64,000 bases of DNA from Scolanthus callimorphus (Eukaryota; Cnidaria; Anthozoa; Actiniaria; Edwardsiidae): contig CM066914.1 in the NCBI GenBank assembly GCA_033964015.1, positions 13,879,831-13,943,830 of the forward strand, given 5' to 3'. The notes below the pieces were generated by a model. That model worked only from the letters and a program-made list of their open reading frames with translations, made no database searches and had not been told where the DNA came from. Positions 21,207 through 32,233 of this stretch are shown here, in pieces (the first letter of the stretch is position 1; the number at the start of each line of letters is the position of its first letter). Made by a program: the position numbers and the translations under genes.

Positions 21207-24200
21207 ATGATAGGTAAGGAAGCTCTTAGGATGATTTCTTCATTGTTGTATTCAAGTTTGTAGCAGCAAAATTGGGTTACACTTCGGGAATGTGTGAACA
21301 ACGGAACTCGATTCGAAACCGGAACACAATCGTAAAGTCGCTCTTTTGTTCCTGCTTTGGCTTATAAAAACATACATTTCCAACGGTTATTTATTTAGAC
21401 AAGAAGTGTTAAAAGTTATAAATAACGTTATTCATTTTGATGGATCCCATTTGCAAAGAAGTAAACAAGTTTTTTAACTTTTTTTCACCATGTGCCTCGT
21501 CCCACCATGTCAACACAAAGAGACACAAAAGCTTTTGCACCAATCTTTATTTCCTGATATCTATAACGCACAATTGGAGTGTTCTAATGTAATGAATGGG
21601 TAACATCTGCTCGTGACACACTGAAGAAAGACTTCGGCAAACATTTAATCGAAAAGTCTTTGAAAGTAGGGATTTCTTTCAAGAGAACCACGTTGTGTGC
21701 AGAAGGAAGCAGGGTGTGAACGCACGAATCGTAGGAAAAAAACATTGCGAACATTCAGTAAAAATTTAGCTTCTAGTTTCTTTTAAAACTTCAGTTTTTA
21801 TAAGTAAATTATGCTCTTTTATGTACGAACTTTACTGAATAACTAACAACAGTATTTAATTCAATTTTAGTGATTACGTGAGTTCATTGACTATGCCAAA
21901 GAGAAAACGACAGGTCGAAGTAAAACAACCCAAACCTCACGTAGAAGTTGTGAATGAAGAAGACACTGATTTATCTCAAGATTCTGATGTCATCTGGATT
22001 CAATGTGAAAATAAGAGCTGCCTGAAATGGAGGCAGGTCTCTCACCAGGAAGCAGAAGAGGTGCGATGGTTTACTTTACTTGAGGTGGTTCTTGTTGTTT
22101 ACATGGAGGAGGGTGTCTTGGTGGGATAGGAGCACCCTATGTATAGTAGGGTTTCCCTTCTCTTTTGTTTTATGCAGTTCGTTCTACATGTGATATAGGG
22201 TGCTGCTAGGGGGTAGTGTTGACTTTTGTTGACATAATCCCATGTAAAACGAAACCATAGGGCTGGCTTGGGGGACTAGGGCTATGTTATATGGAACCAA
22301 TTCTTCTGCCAGTGTCATAAAAACTCATCAATCCATTCAAAATTCTTTTTTTCCACTCTGGTAATACTCCATTAATAGTTTGAGCCACCACTGCTCTATT
22401 CTCTCAGGTTTTCACCAAATTCAAAACGTTTCTCCAGTGGATGGGAGCACCCTATGTATAGTAGGGTTTCCCTTCTCTTTTGTTTTATGCAGTTCGTTCT
22501 ACATGTGATATAGGGTGCTGCTAGGGGGTAGTGCTGACTTTTGTTGACATAATCCATGTAAAACGAAACCATAGGGCTGGCTTGGGGGACTAGGGCTATG
22601 TTATATGGACCTAATTCTTCTGCCAGTGTCAAAAACTCATCAATCCATTCAAAATTCTTTTTTTCCACTCTGGTAATACTCCATTGAATAGTTTGAGCAA
22701 TCACTGCTCTATTCACTCAGGTTTTTGCCAAATTCGAAACGTTTCTTGAGAATTAAGTATGTCAAAATCAATTACACATAACTGAAAAGTGGCAGCCAAA
22801 GATGGGCAAGAGTGACAAGAATTGTGTTTGCTGACGAAATTTGTCTGCAACCTGCCATTTTGTCATGTTTACTTAGCTCTTGGCCCTAGACCCTACTATC
22901 CCCGGTCTCCCCAAGGCACCCTATGTCCATGTACAAAACAGGCCCTTAGTTTGTTGAGATATTTTTATTACAGGTTTGAGGTTAAATAATTTTTGGGAAT
23001 AACTATTATTGACATTCAGCAGTTAGAAAAAAAGTGTACCCCCTTGTCAAGGACCTCTTGCATTCCAGGGTGGGTGGTCCTAGTGTGGCCTGGAATTTCA
23101 ATAGAGGGTACCCTTAACATTAATGAAATTTCAGGTTATAGCCATTCTCAGTAATACGTGCAGTTGAAAAGAAATGCTTCCAAACTGAAATTTTGTTTTT
23201 GTGATTTTTTTTTTTTAAAATTCCATGACAATGCACATTCTGTTTTACACTTTGGCACCTGTATGTCTGTGCTCTAAACATTCTGCATGCTTTTTGCTCG
23301 AAAAGCATTTGTGTTGTCGTGGAATTATAGATAAAAAACAAGTTTTTGATTTGCAAGCATTTCTTTACAACTGCTGAGATGTTACTGAGAATGGCTATAA
23401 GTATGGAGGAATGGGCACAATAAATTGTAACATTTTGCAGTACTTGTGACTTTTTAATTTCTTCACTGTAGCTAATCAAGGCACACTCTTCAAGAGATGC
23501 AATTTTCTCAGAAAAGTATTTACATCTCTGAAATGCAGAAAATACTCTACGTGGACCAAGTTAATTCTTATACTAAATTCTTGATTTGTAATGTTTCTGT
23601 AATGCTATATCCAGGTTGGAGAGGGGTCTTGGTACTGCTGGATGAACAAAGATGACAATTTGAATAACTGCAACATACCAGAGAGGAAGGCCAAAATTGG
23701 TAGAGGAATGAAGTTTGTCTACAGCCTCTTACCACTTGGAGAAGTTGTAATGGCTAAAATGCCTGGATACCCTCTGTAAGTAAAAAAAAAGTAATTTGCC
23801 ATCTATTCAGTAGTGATCAGCATAAAAATTCAGGTTGATAAATCTTCTGGCATTTTTAAAAGATCTGTCTGTAACCTTTTTTACATGAAAGAAAAAGTTC
23901 TAACTGCCTTATTTACTTATTATTATTTAATAATACTTACTTACTTGAATGAGCTTGTTGGACAACCTGCATAAATTGTATAGGTTCTGATCATCACAAT
24001 CCATATCTACACTGCCATAATTATATAATACACATGAATTCCCCATGAAACGTATGAGAGCCAACCACCAAAATTCCAGGGTGGGTATCCCAAAATTATG
24101 GATTTCCAGGATGGGTAAACATAATATCCAGGGTGGGTAGGGACAACCTAGACATTCCAGGTGGGTAAGGGACAATCAAAACTTTGTAGGTTGTGTAGCT

Positions 24201-27200
24201 GAACCTGGGGGGTCCTCAACAGCAGGGTGCAGATTATTTTTGTGACTGCCCATTGTTTCTTGACTGCAGATGGCCAGGCTTGCTTACCGCTGATCCGACA
24301 TGTGGTGAATACTATGATGCATTAATGGACAAGGAGGAGGAGCCGATACAGTACCACGTGGAGTTCCTAGGAGACCAACACTCAAGAGCATGGGTTGTAC
24401 CAGATCTGTTCACCCATATAACAATGTGTCAGAACAAGAAAAAATGATTCCACTTAGTGGGAAAATGCCATCCAAGTTGCAGACATACTATCGTTCAGCC
24501 CTAAAAGAAGCCAAAAGCTTGTTGCCTCTGACTACCAAAAGAAGGCTTCAGTTATCAAATCATTTCAAAGTCCTTCCAAATGCCTCTCCTGTGAAAGTTG
24601 CATCTGCAGAAGGTATGAATACAACTGATTAATGGTATCCTGCATTTTGTGTTTTCTTGTATTAATTCATGTAACTTTAGATAACATATTGAATAAGGTT
24701 TACTTTCTGTCAGATTCCAAAAAGGGTGTACCAGTTTTTCAAACCAAGAAAGAAACAGCTTGTCCCCATATTATACCATCACATGATATCAACATTGACT
24801 TCAAAAGTGAAAAACAATGTTGTGATATGTCTGAAAGTGAAGAGGAGTGTAATTCTTATGTAATCAAGAAACCAAGAAGAAGGCATTCTCGTCTCAAGTC
24901 TGAGGAAACTGACACTGATACAGATGAAGTGAGTAAAAACGTATCAATATACCAAGATTCCTTTTTGGTGAAAAAAACTTTCATACGCTAATTTTTGTTA
25001 ATTGTTTGCCATGTTGAATCTTATTCAGCTGATTGGAGAGATAATTAATTTTGTGTCATAATATCCACTCTGTGCTTTATAGAAAGCCTTCAGTCCCGAT
25101 GAAGACAAATTCTTCCTGAAAGTAAAAGATGTTCTGCAGCAGAGAGGTTTACCTGCCCCTAAGCATCCTACATGGAGAGGACAGTGCATCAGCCTGCTTG
25201 CTCTCTACAATGCTGTGCAACAGTATGGGGGATTTGAACTGGTGAGAGTTAAATTCATTGGTATTCGGTTCAATAAAAAAGACTGTGAGCCAATCTCTTC
25301 TTTGTTCTTAAAATTGGCACAATTTTGCCAATGTGAATTTACACTAGGGTAGACTTCTTGAGTGATCAATCAATAGAAGATTACAACAGCAAGGAAACCT
25401 CCTAGCTTGTAATCTCAGGGGTTTTAACAGAAGGCGACTACCGGTGGTGAACTGCTGTCTACTTCACTGCTCACTGCTGGTAACTTCATTATTACTTCAA
25501 TGTTTAAAACAATAGAATGCATGAATATGCCAAATATCTTGCCCTCAAAATGCAGGAAACGCCTTTTCTGTTACCGGAATGTCACAATTTCGGGGCCCAG
25601 GACTTATGGGCCCTGGCCTTACGGCCTTCATATGGGACCTCCAAACCCAGCTGCCTACTTCCAAAACTTAGCCTGCTACTTCAAAAACCCCTGAATCTCA
25701 TCCCACAGTATTTCATCACACTCATGTAGAGCATGCTTAATTAACAAAAGTGTGTTCTGATATTTATGGATTTTTAGCCCAACGCAGAGGCTGAACTCAT
25801 GGTCTACCAGTTTCCCAAGTGACAATTATGCCTCTAAGTTTACACCTCACACTTACTGGCATCCTTAGTGAGTCACAGCATGCACCTCTTTTCCTCCTTA
25901 TATCACAATCATGTCTTCCACTTGCCATATGTTGCCAAGTGTGGCCAATTTCTGCTTGCATCTGTAATGAAACGTGCTTGACAGATGACTGTGATGTGAG
26001 CCGCTGTGTTATATGTTCAATTTAATGTCTGAAGAGATAAGTTTCCAAAGTTTTACAAGTGTTGATATTATTAGTAATAGAAACATTTGTTTTGCCAGGT
26101 TTGCAAGAGCAAGAAGTGGAGTAAGATTTACAGTAGCCTTGTCTCCTCATCAGGCCATGCGATGAGTGGAACTGTCAGACTGTTTTATCAAAGGTACCAA
26201 ATGCATTAGAATATGATATTATTGAACATATTATTCTGTTTTATTGATCTTAATCCTGAGCCCAGTAATGGCATATGGTACTTGTGGCTCTTTACAGCTG
26301 GTACCTAAACAGCATGCATTTCTTCTGAATGATGTAAGTTATAGTTTTTTTTTGGTAAATCACCCTCCTCATAAGCAGTTATTCTGATTTGATGTGTTTT
26401 CAGGCATCTGCTGCCATATGAGATGTTTATTAAACAACCACATCTTTCTTCAGGTTTGTCACATTTCATCTACAATTAACCAATACCAGCACATTTCCAA
26501 TACAGCACATTTTATGTGCAATTATTTGTTTATATATAAAACTGTTATATATCTTGATATATTTTTGGTCACTTTCAGATATGGAAAGTGTGACAAGCCC
26601 TCCTGACACCACAGTGTCTTCCACGTGTCAACACTCTCCAGACCCACGGATGGGGCATTGTAGTCCAGGCAGTGAAGGTGTGTTGTCACGTTTTTGAGAT
26701 TCAAGTACTATCTACTTAACATGCTTCATTGCTTGCTTTTGATATTGTTACAGGCGAACAGAAAGTGCCCGATATGAGAAGCTCTGAAGCAAGACATCCT
26801 CCTAGAGGTAAAAACACATTTCCAATGTTTCTGAGAAATGTTAAATCATTTTCACTGAAGGTCATTGTGTCAAGTTTGTCATTTTCCTGTTATTAATTAT
26901 ATATCATTTTTATTTTGCTCAATGTGTATAGTTAGTGAAGAACCCACACCTATCACTGCAGGGCCAGTAGATGACTGTGTTCCAAGTTCTAATCCTGACA
27001 GTCCAGTGTCTCAGTCACATGGTTGTCTTCTGTCCACTTCAGATAGTGAAGGTATAGGCATCTGGTAAAGTGTGGGAGTGCCAATAACGTCTATTGCATC
27101 AAACCAACTCCACTTACGAGAAAAACATTGCACGTAAAACTTCAATGTTTTGACAGCTGAACTTCAATGTTTGCCTGCTCATGTGTGAAGCTTAGCGGCG

Positions 27201-28971
27201 TTCTTTGACCTTTCATGAGCAGAAAATCAATTAAATGTAAAAAATTTTGCTACGTCCATTCTCCTGACCGAAAAACTATTCTAAACTTCGAAACATTACC
27301 TTTTTTATTTAAGTTTTCCCGTCAAAACATTGAAGTTTCACATGCATGGGCGTGTATTTTTTTTTTCTGAGTCATTGTTGCTAAATAGCTTTTCAGGCCA
27401 TTCAGTAGCAAACCCTAAAATGGGCAAGTCTGGGCGGCAATGTAAGCCAGCTGATGAGACAGCATCAGGATAACTCAAAGAAAGATAGATCCATTCGATC
27501 CAGAAAAAGTGAAAGGAAGCAGTTTATTTTTTTGCTTAGGCCCGTTCAAAATGCCGCGTTGAATCCAATGGACAATTCTAGCTATAAACATGCGCGCTCT
27601 TCTTTATTCAGAAAGGCCATGTTCCACCCTACCAGAATGCAGCGCATGCTTTTTAACAGTTTGTTAGACAAATGTCCCACATCTACCAATATGCAGTGTG
27701 CGCATGCCGGAATCGTCCATTCAACAGCTTCTTCCTGGTACGGTATTCTGATTATAGTACTTGGGATGGATATCGAGTAACTAGTAGGACGTATTGCCAT
27801 CTTAGTTCCGGGTGTGGCTTACAAGAACATAAGGCAATGGACAGTAGATTGCACTATTCCCTGAAGGCCTGAAATTGCAACCAATACTTTTCACCTCCAG
27901 TTGCCATCTGATAAGACAACAAGAGCTCATACAGGTTTTTTCTTTTATGTCAAAATAGATGAGGAGGATGATGATGTGAGTCTGGAATGTAATGCAGCTC
28001 AACGTGAGCTTCAACAGCTGGAGCAACTGTTGTCCTCAATAGAGCCGTCATTGTACCCCCCACAATGTACCACGGAAAGTCAAGAAAAAAGAAGGTAATC
28101 TGGAACAAAAGCCTGGTTGACTTAAGGATTTTATTTTATCTGCACAAGCGTGGATTGGGCAGTTGCAAAAACAAAGCCACACCCCACTGTTGAGGACCTC
28201 TGGTTGGGTGGTACTAATACTTCCAGGAATTCCTGGGTAGTGTACCCCGGCTATGAAGCTTAAAATTCTAAGAGTATTCCCAAAATATGGAATTCCATGT
28301 GGGAAATAAATTCCAATGTGGTCATGAAGAAATCCACTGGAATTCCAAGATGGAGAGGGACAGCTGAAGAAAAGTCAGCCCCATTTTGAGGACGTACAAT
28401 GAAAAATCTTTTTTAAGCTGGTATGGAGCTTCACCCACGACCGTTTTATTTTACTCCTGGGCCGTAAAATCATCGTCAGAATTTCTAAACATATTTTGTT
28501 ACAGAGATTTTAGACTAATTAATTAATTTGAAAATAAGAGGTTGCTAGAGGTATTGTAACCCCTCTTTTCAGGCACACCAATGTTTCTCACTCCACGTCT
28601 CCCAGCTTGGTACATAAGAAGGAGGATGTGTTGAAAACGCTCGAAGAGATGACAAAAATTGAAGGTAAGAAAGGAAAACAGGCGCTCAAGTTTCTAGGAT
28701 ATTTTTCAAGGTTTTTAATGAACGATTCCAGCTATAAGCGTGCGCGCTCTCCTTTTTTCCTACCAGAATGCAGCGCGCACTTTTTTAACAGTTTGTTCGA
28801 CAAATGCCCCACCTACCGACATGCAGCGCGTGCGTTTCTGGATAGCTGCAATCGTCCATTGCTGCGCGCGCTCTCGAGAGCAAAAAAAAATACATTGAAA
28901 GCTCATTCTATCTTACAGGAGCCATTGCCGAGCTCGACACGATGGTATCATTGGAACTGGAAAACCTCTGA
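21207..28971 (+). CDS. CW zinc finger, PWWP and ARID domain protein (ZCWPW1-like)
   Basis: A leader exon ends at 21213. Coding starts at ATG 21893 (MPKRKRQ, a nuclear signal). Coding exons: 21893-22060, 23615-23775, 24270-24612, 24714-24928, 25083-25241, 26099-26193, 26404-26453, 26579-26677, 26754-26807, 26932-27051, 27959-28094, 28573-28664 and 28919-28971. With one base restored these give 581 residues. The CW finger, which reads histone H3K4 methylation, has Cys38, Cys43, Cys64, Cys75 and Trp35, Trp46, Trp62. The PWWP domain follows (GYPLWPG at 107-113, then YHVEFLGDQHSRAWVV), the same order as ZCWPW1. An ARID domain fills about 299-385 (WRGQCISLLALYNAVQQYGG, then WSKIY). Acidic and Ser/Pro-rich linkers and a short coiled coil (LQQLEQLLSSIE) follow. 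The frame breaks in an A6 run at 24439-24444. Addition of an ARID to a CW-PWWP protein is unusual to me. Confidence 0.85.
22131..22745. repeat. Tandem duplication, 2 x about 315 bp, in intron
   Basis: AGCACCCTATGTATAGTAGG begins both copies (22131 and 22446), and the match runs to AAATTC(A/G)AAACGTTTCT. The second copy has a 106-codon open frame on the minus strand whose product I do not recognise; the first copy breaks it. Confidence 0.85.
23137..23399. repeat. Foldback element, GCCATTCTCAGT family (copy 2)
   Basis: The ends TATAGCCATTCTCAGTAA and TTACTGAGAATGGCTATA are inverted. Inner arms include AAAGAAATGCTT against AAGCATTTCTTT. Related to 72-281. It is intronic. Confidence 0.75.
24060..24222. 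repeat. Degenerate TTCCAGGGTGGGTA phrase repeats
   Basis: ATTCCAGGGTGGGTA-like phrases recur about five times, ending GGGGGGTCCTCAACAGCAGGG. Related patches lie at 23045-23110 and 28180-28400 in other introns of the same gene, each with GAGGACC near one end. Confidence 0.6.
27560..28880. repeat. Two copies of a 170-bp dispersed repeat in introns
   Basis: Copy 1 spans about 27572-27735 and copy 2 about 28722-28870. Shared landmarks are CTATAA(A/G)C(A/G)TGCGCGCTCT, ACCAGAATGCAGCGC and TTTTAACAGTTTGTT, ending near AATCGTCCATT. They flank the exon at 27959-28094. Confidence 0.7.
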
Positions 28972-29484
28972 CTTATAGAGAACTAGAGTATATATTTTAG
29001 ACAGTTACTGAAGAAACTAAAAACATAAATCATCGCAGCAACAACAGCTAGGATTGACCAAGGAGGTTTTAACCTTCTTGGTTTAACCAATAGAGGGCAA
29101 TCATCTGGGAAATAGGCTATAGAGAAGCGCCACTTGACAAAGATGTGGCATTTCCCTGTGAATCGAATGACAACTTAGCCTCCCGTGCAGTCATTGTTAG
29201 GGGCTCCCTGTGGTCTGCTGATGATAACGGTTTGGATTTCACTTTGGGTTGTGTTGGAAGCGAGGCTAACGCCTGTGAATGTTAGTAAGAGGAGCTGTCT
29301 GACATACATTTCATCTCTATGTGGGTTCATTTTCACGTGCAGTGGTTAAACTAGCCTGCGGAGCAAGCGTCCTCGTGTGTTTTTAAGGGAAAAGAAGCCT
29401 GTTTCTCCCTGTTTCAGCTGGTTTTCCACTGAAATGTTGTCAAAGCAATAACTACTCGGCAGCATTACGTTAGGAACGGCAGTT

Positions 29485-30198
29485 TTAAGGTATGAGTATA
29501 CCTTTGAGGGGTCTCGCGGGGAAAAATTCGTATCGCGTCACAATTTACACCACAAACGTCGTTCATATATCATTTTAAAGCTAAAAGATTGGTCTATCTG
29601 ATGAATACTTTTGTTTTCATTATATTGTACATGAACATATATTTTGTTAGCTCTAAAGAAAAAACGACCGACTTTCTTTAAAAAGTTCCATCTTCTTCCA
29701 ATTAAATTGCACAGCTCCAAATATAAGCAAAATCTATTCTTTAGAAGGCGATCTAAAAAAAGGTGTGCGGGATTTTTGATTTTCCTTTTAAAACATATTT
29801 TATGCTAATTTTTGTGTTAGCATTGCCAAAAATATCTGTTTTCAGCCTTTTTTACGTGATATTTCCGCAAATATGTAAAATATCAATAATCCCGCACACC
29901 TTTTTTCAGATCGCACCTTAAGGAATACATTTTGCAGAAATCTGAAGCTTTTAACATTAACTGGAAGTGGCAGGAACTCTTGAAAAGCAAAAATTGGTAC
30001 TTTTCCTCTGAAGCACAAAATGACGAAAATTATCCATCAGATTACCGTTGCAAAGAAATGTACCACTTAGTAAGTAAGGCCATTCCATAAGCTTTAAAAC
30101 GATATATAATTGGCCCTTGTAGTGTAAATAATGACACGACAGTGATTTTTTTCGCGAAAAAGTGACATCCCTCGTACAAAGGTATACTCATACCTTAA
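29485..30198. mobile_element. TTAA-flanked TIR element, 706 bp
   Basis: The 18-bp termini GGTATGAGTATACCTTTG (29489) and CAAAGGTATACTCATACC (ending 30194) are perfect inverses and are directly flanked by TTAA on both sides. A second inverted pair lies inside (AAAAAGGTGTGCGGGATTTT near 29757, ATCCCGCACACCTTTTTT near 29888). TTAA targets are used by piggyBac and Kolobok transposons. No transposase remains. Confidence 0.8.
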
Positions 30199-30204
30199 GA
30201 GCAT

Positions 30205-30990
30205 TACAATCCGCTTTGGATATCGAAAATATCATATTTTCATCATTTCGCGAAATATCATAGTTTCGTCATTCCGTCATTTTTGTACAAGTTGCCCTTG
30301 TACAAAGTACAAATGTACAGGTGACCAGGTAGGATAAAAATCTTCTTTCGGTTTTCTTTATATTTTTAGTGTTCCTTACTAAGGAAAACAATAGAAATAC
30401 TTTTTTTTTTTAAATAAGGCAAAATAAGCTAATATAAGCTAGATTTACTTCGCTCATAACGTTTAAATAGAAAAGTAAGATCTAAAGTTACCATTACAAG
30501 GAGTTGCTCGTCGATATGAGCCTGTGTACCAAGCGTAGAGGGAGAGGAGGGTTGAATGGGCGTCGGGCTTGCCCGTCCGATGCACTCCTCTTACTACTTA
30601 CTACGCGCAGGCTACGCCGATACTGTTCCAACACCGCGGCAAAACGCATTTGCCATGCGCTAAAGATTCACTTCCTGTGAAATGAAAACAAAAGAAATAA
30701 TCCACATAACAAAAGCATCTCGTGCTGTCTTCGAAAACTTCGAAATATTAAGCTCCAGACACAAATATTAAGGCCAAAAATTGCAGAGCAGCTAGAATAT
30801 GATCATATCTTTCTCTGAACTTTTGCACCACACACTTTCAGGCTTGCACCAGAGGCGAAAATTATGGTTTAAAGTCAAAATTGATCGTTCGCTGTTGTTA
30901 TGCAGATTTTTTCAATTGTCTTCATTTCACAGGCCAGTGAATCTTGACGCGTGTCAACTGCGTTCTGCCGCGGTGTCTACTGTTCCTGTG
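30205..30990. other. Intergenic, no gene seen
   Basis: AT-rich DNA between convergent genes, with a GC-richer patch at 30520-30660. I could not support an exon. Confidence 0.45.
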
Positions 30991-30995
30991 GTTGC

Positions 30996-31193
30996 ATTCT
31001 CGAACCCAGAGCTCCCCGGCTCGTAACCTCGCGGGGGACGCATGCGCGAGATTTAATACAGAGCCGCTGAGAGAAAGACCTTTCAGCGCATGCTCTAACG
31101 TTCAAATCAGCCAATCAGCGACGGCCCTCAAATGGATGTCCCCAGAGCCTCCCCTGCGAGCAGACGAGCCGGGGAGCTCTGGGTACGAGAATG
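30996..31193. mobile_element. MITE, ATTCTCG...CGAGAAT termini (copy 1, complete)
   Basis: The left end ATTCTCGAACCCAGAGCTCC is inverted at the right as GGAGCTCTGGGTACGAGAAT. The interior carries GCATGCGC, GATTTAATACAGAGCCG and CCAATCAGCGACGGCCCTCA. Other copies are at 34873-35045 (inverted) and 38242-38301 (end only). Confidence 0.8.
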
Positions 31194-31199
31194 CTGTGG

Positions 31200-32100
31200 T
31201 CGTGGATGGTTGTGCAGTGTAAATAAAATGAATGTAAAAATCTTTTAAATTACGTAGTATTCGAAGAATTTTAGAAATAAAAATATCAGGATGAGGCGAA
31301 AAAAAAGCGAAAATTAAGCTTTATCCACCTCGCTCAAAACGTTTAGTAAAACCATAGTTCCTCGAAGATACTGTTACTGGGTATGTCATGATATGTAGTA
31401 TCAACATAACAATTATATAGTAGAGAAATGTTCGATAGATTTTATGGAACGCGTAGATTAGTGAGGACTAAAAAAAACTTGGTAAAATAATTATAACTTT
31501 CAAAACATTGTTAACATTGGTTAATAGTTCTAGAACCCCAATCTCATTCCATCCTCGGGGACCAAGGTCGTCGCAGCGAACTGAAATCATGAAACGCGCG
31601 GCGTCCTGCTGACCATTCTAACGGGAGGGTCCAGTACACAGAGTACGTTTTTAGAGCTGGAAATTACTGCCGAATGTCCAACCAAAATCGCCAAGTGTCC
31701 GAACAATTTTCAGTTATGTTCGGCCAATTTTCCAGCATAGACAACAAAGGAAAAAATTTAATGGACAGATGTCCGATATGTTACATGTAAAAAATATATT
31801 TCACGCACTGACTTTCGACGCGATGTCACAAAAAACGCGCAACCACTGCGCCACGAGTGATCATAAAGAGTAACGAAAAAAGGAGAAAAAAAATTATAAG
31901 TGTTACTCAAACCCAGAGTATTGGCGGTGCTAGGAGTCCGTCTTACGTAACTGTGAGGCAAACTTGGTTCTTGCATGAATATTGCGATCAGACATGTAGG
32001 CATTTTCAGTTTCTCGAAGCAAGCTCTCTTGGGAGACCAAATTTAACATTAGCCGCTGGGCTTGTTCACTTATCGAGAGCTAAGCTGCACTCGTAATACG
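31200..32100. other. Intergenic, no gene seen
   Basis: Low-complexity AT-rich sequence. No exon was supported on either strand. Confidence 0.45.
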
Positions 32101-32102
32101 GG

Positions 32103-32108
32103 TTTATT
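32103..32108 (-). terminator. Candidate E2F poly(A) signal
   Basis: AATAAA on the minus strand, about 126 bp past the E2F stop codon. Confidence 0.4.
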
Positions 32109-32233
32109 TCCTCAGCGATCATAGTATTACAAACTTGCGCCCTCGCGGCTTTTAAAAATTCGTCCTCGGGTCTCAGGGAAATTTAATCCCTAATTTCCCT
32201 CAGTGCCATGGTATTACTAGTATAATTAAAACT

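Noticed and set aside
22396..22716. Antisense 106-codon frame as a gene
   Set aside because: The first copy of the duplicated unit breaks the frame and no splice signals or homology were seen; left as an observation only.
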